Assembly (NCBI GenBank): GCA_027069385.1
Contig: JALXER010000095.1
Location: 1 to 7,421, forward strand
DNA from: Paracoccaceae bacterium
Lineage (GTDB): Bacteria; Pseudomonadota; Alphaproteobacteria; Rhodobacterales; Rhodobacteraceae
Direction of reading: 5' to 3'
DNA: 7,421 nt
Under the pieces are notes generated by a model. It saw nothing but the letters and a program-made list of their open reading frames with translations. It was not told where the DNA came from and searched no databases. Of this stretch, positions 6,360 through 7,421 are shown piece after piece. Every line of letters starts with the position of its first letter. The stretch's first letter is position 1. The translations under genes were made by a program, and so were the position numbers.

Positions 6360-6393
6360 GTCAACTTGACGGAAGCGTCTAATTAAGTGAATA
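6360..6393 (+). promoter_or_regulatory. Candidate porin promoter with palindrome over the -35
   Basis: CTTGAC (6365-6370) is an exact match to the alphaproteobacterial -35 consensus. Seventeen bases later TGAATA (6388-6393) is a modest -10. The predicted start is near 6400, about 60 nt before the ATG. The -35 is half of the perfect palindrome GTCAA-C-TTGAC (6360-6370), so a regulator bound there would directly contact the -35. Two TCTAAT copies (6378-6383, 6398-6403) are alternative -10 boxes without good -35 partners. Confidence 0.45.
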
Positions 6394-6406
6394 AAGTTCT
6401 AATCCT

Positions 6407-6422
6407 TTCGGGCGTGCCCGAG
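6407..6422 (+). other. Stem-loop at the 5' end of the porin leader
   Basis: TCGGG-CGTG-CCCGA forms a perfect 5-bp stem with a 4-nt loop, extended by one G-U pair at the base. It lies only a few bases after the predicted transcription start. Eleven bases later there is a run of seven T (6433-6439). A 5'-terminal stem-loop followed by a single-stranded U-rich stretch recalls leaders of long-lived outer-membrane protein mRNAs such as ompA. The gap between stem and T run argues against an intrinsic terminator. Confidence 0.4.
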
Positions 6423-6461
6423 TAGAGATTGATTTTTTTAAACTCAAACGAGGGAATAACG

Positions 6462-7421
6462 ATGAAAAACGTTCTCTTTGCAACTACAGCGTTGGTCGCC
6501 CTTGCTGGCGCAGCGTCTGCTGGCGTTGCCTTTAGCGGCAGTGTCGAAGTTGGCTACAATGACGTGGTCGAAAGCGGTCTTTACGCCGAGGGTAGCCTTG
6601 ACGTAACCGGCACCATGGAATTCGATTACGGCGTATCCGTCGAAGTCACCATTGGCGCCGACCTTTACGCCGGTGGCGGCACCCTGGGCTGGGATTCCTA
6701 CCCGACTGTAAAAATCATGACCGACCGCGTAACCCTGACGGTGGGCGACGTTGAATATGCTGCTGTTGACATGTTCGACCAGGTAGACGGCATGGCATTT
6801 GGCGACTTCTCCAACGAAGACGTCCTGCGCGAGCAGGATGCCGAAGTTGTGGCCCGCCTGGACGCCACCTTTGGCGACTTTGCAGTTGGCGTAGCGGTTG
6901 ACGCATTCGGTGCGGTTCACCCGACCAGCGCGGTTTCGGTTGGTGTAAGCGGCTCCTTCGGCGCTGTTTCCTTCACCGCCATGTATGACCAGGCCATGCT
7001 GCAGGACGCTGACTCCAACGACAATACCGACATGGTAACTGCTGTTGGCAACGCATTCGGTGTTAGCGTAGGTGCTGAACTGGGCGCTTTCTCGGTTGAC
7101 TTGGCCTATATGTCCGAATCGGTTGGTACCACCGAAGATTCGATCGCAATCGGTGTAGGTGCTACGGTTGGTGCATTTGATCTGGCTGCCTATTATGCCA
7201 TGAACAACCACGCTGCCGACGCTTACGGCGTTTCGGTCGAGGGCTCGTTCGGCGCTATCGGTGTATCCGCTTACTGGGATGCAAAAACTGCCGGCGTTCA
7301 TAACGCTGCTCCTGCTTCGTCCAACTTCGGAATCGATCTGGACTACGCTGTATCCGACGCCATCACCGCTTATGCCGGTTATGACCAGGGCGACAGCTTC
7401 TATGTTGGCGCAATCATGGAC
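6462..7421 (+). CDS. Outer-membrane porin, Rhodobacter type (3' end outside window)
   Basis: 320 codons are open from ATG 6462 to the right edge with no stop. GAGGG lies 7 nt upstream. Residues 1-20 are a signal peptide ending AASA. The mature part is a series of short alternating strands rich in Gly, Val, Ala, Tyr and Phe (FGAVSFTAMYD, LGAFSVDLAYM, VGAFDLAAYYAM, FGAIGVSAYWD), each followed by an acidic turn. This is the pattern of a 16-strand trimeric general porin, and signal peptide and strand style match the Rhodobacterales porin family (Porin_4-like). The segment MFDQVDGMAFGDFSNED (about 104-120) probably belongs to constriction loop L3. Only the last strand or two and the terminal Phe should be missing. 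The protein is extremely acidic: about 45 Asp+Glu against 6 Lys+Arg in the visible part. GTA, GTT and GCT codons are commoner than in the operon genes, as often seen in highly expressed genes. It probably admits small hydrophilic solutes, perhaps cation-selective. Confidence 0.88.
   Translation, partial: MKNVLFATTALVALAGAASAGVAFSGSVEVGYNDVVESGLYAEGSLDVTGTMEFDYGVSVEVTIGADLYAGGGTLGWDSYPTVKIMTDRVTLTVGDVEYAAVDMFDQVDGMAFGDFSNEDVLREQDAEVVARLDATFGDFAVGVAVDAFGAVHPTSAVSVGVSGSFGAVSFTAMYDQAMLQDADSNDNTDMVTAVGNAFGVSVGAELGAFSVDLAYMSESVGTTEDSIAIGVGATVGAFDLAAYYAMNNHAADAYGVSVEGSFGAIGVSAYWDAKTAGVHNAAPASSNFGIDLDYAVSDAITAYAGYDQGDSFYVGAIMD

Noticed and set aside
6407..6439. Stem-loop plus T7 as an intrinsic terminator or attenuator before the porin
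   Set aside because: Eleven bases separate the stem from the T run, and no alternative antiterminator pairing is visible.
6444..7301. Minus-strand open frame of 285 codons opposite the porin
   Set aside because: The plus frame has promoter, ribosome-binding site, signal peptide and beta-barrel pattern. The antisense product is a shadow of repetitive Gly/Val/Ala codons.

Overview
The window looks like chromosomal DNA from an alphaproteobacterium, most likely of the Rhodobacterales (Roseobacter-type). The basis is inspection only: a Rhodobacter-type porin with an MKNVLFATTALVA signal peptide, a GC-rich genome with strong G/C third positions, a CTTGAC-type -35 element, and the leuS-lptE-holA order. 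No database search was possible.

Layout: (1) Positions 1-1102, minus strand: the 5' 367 codons of an exported, cysteine-free, methionine-rich protein that I do not recognise; its 3' end lies outside the window. (2) Positions 1103-1318: a non-coding regulatory region with several inverted repeats, one of them between candidate -35 and -10 boxes. (3) Positions 1319-6215, minus strand: five tightly packed genes read in the order leuS, lptE, holA, a SemiSWEET-type transporter, and a glutathione S-transferase-like protein. Neighbours overlap or lie within 9 bp of each other, so they are very probably one transcript with translational coupling. (4) Positions 6216-6461: a divergent promoter region. 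(5) Positions 6462 to the end, plus strand: 320 codons of a very acidic outer-membrane porin, running off the right edge.

The operon joins housekeeping functions that do not share a pathway: charging of tRNA-Leu, assembly of the outer-membrane LPS translocon, and loading of the replicative clamp. The first three are a widely conserved cluster. The SemiSWEET and GST genes at its 3' end are accessory. LptE and the divergent porin are both outer-membrane components, but nothing in the sequence shows that they are co-regulated.

I found no RNA genes, CRISPR arrays, insertion sequences, phage genes or toxin-antitoxin pairs. I see no convincing new multi-gene system. The least explained items are the methionine-rich exported protein with its dyad-rich upstream region, and the unusually acidic porin.
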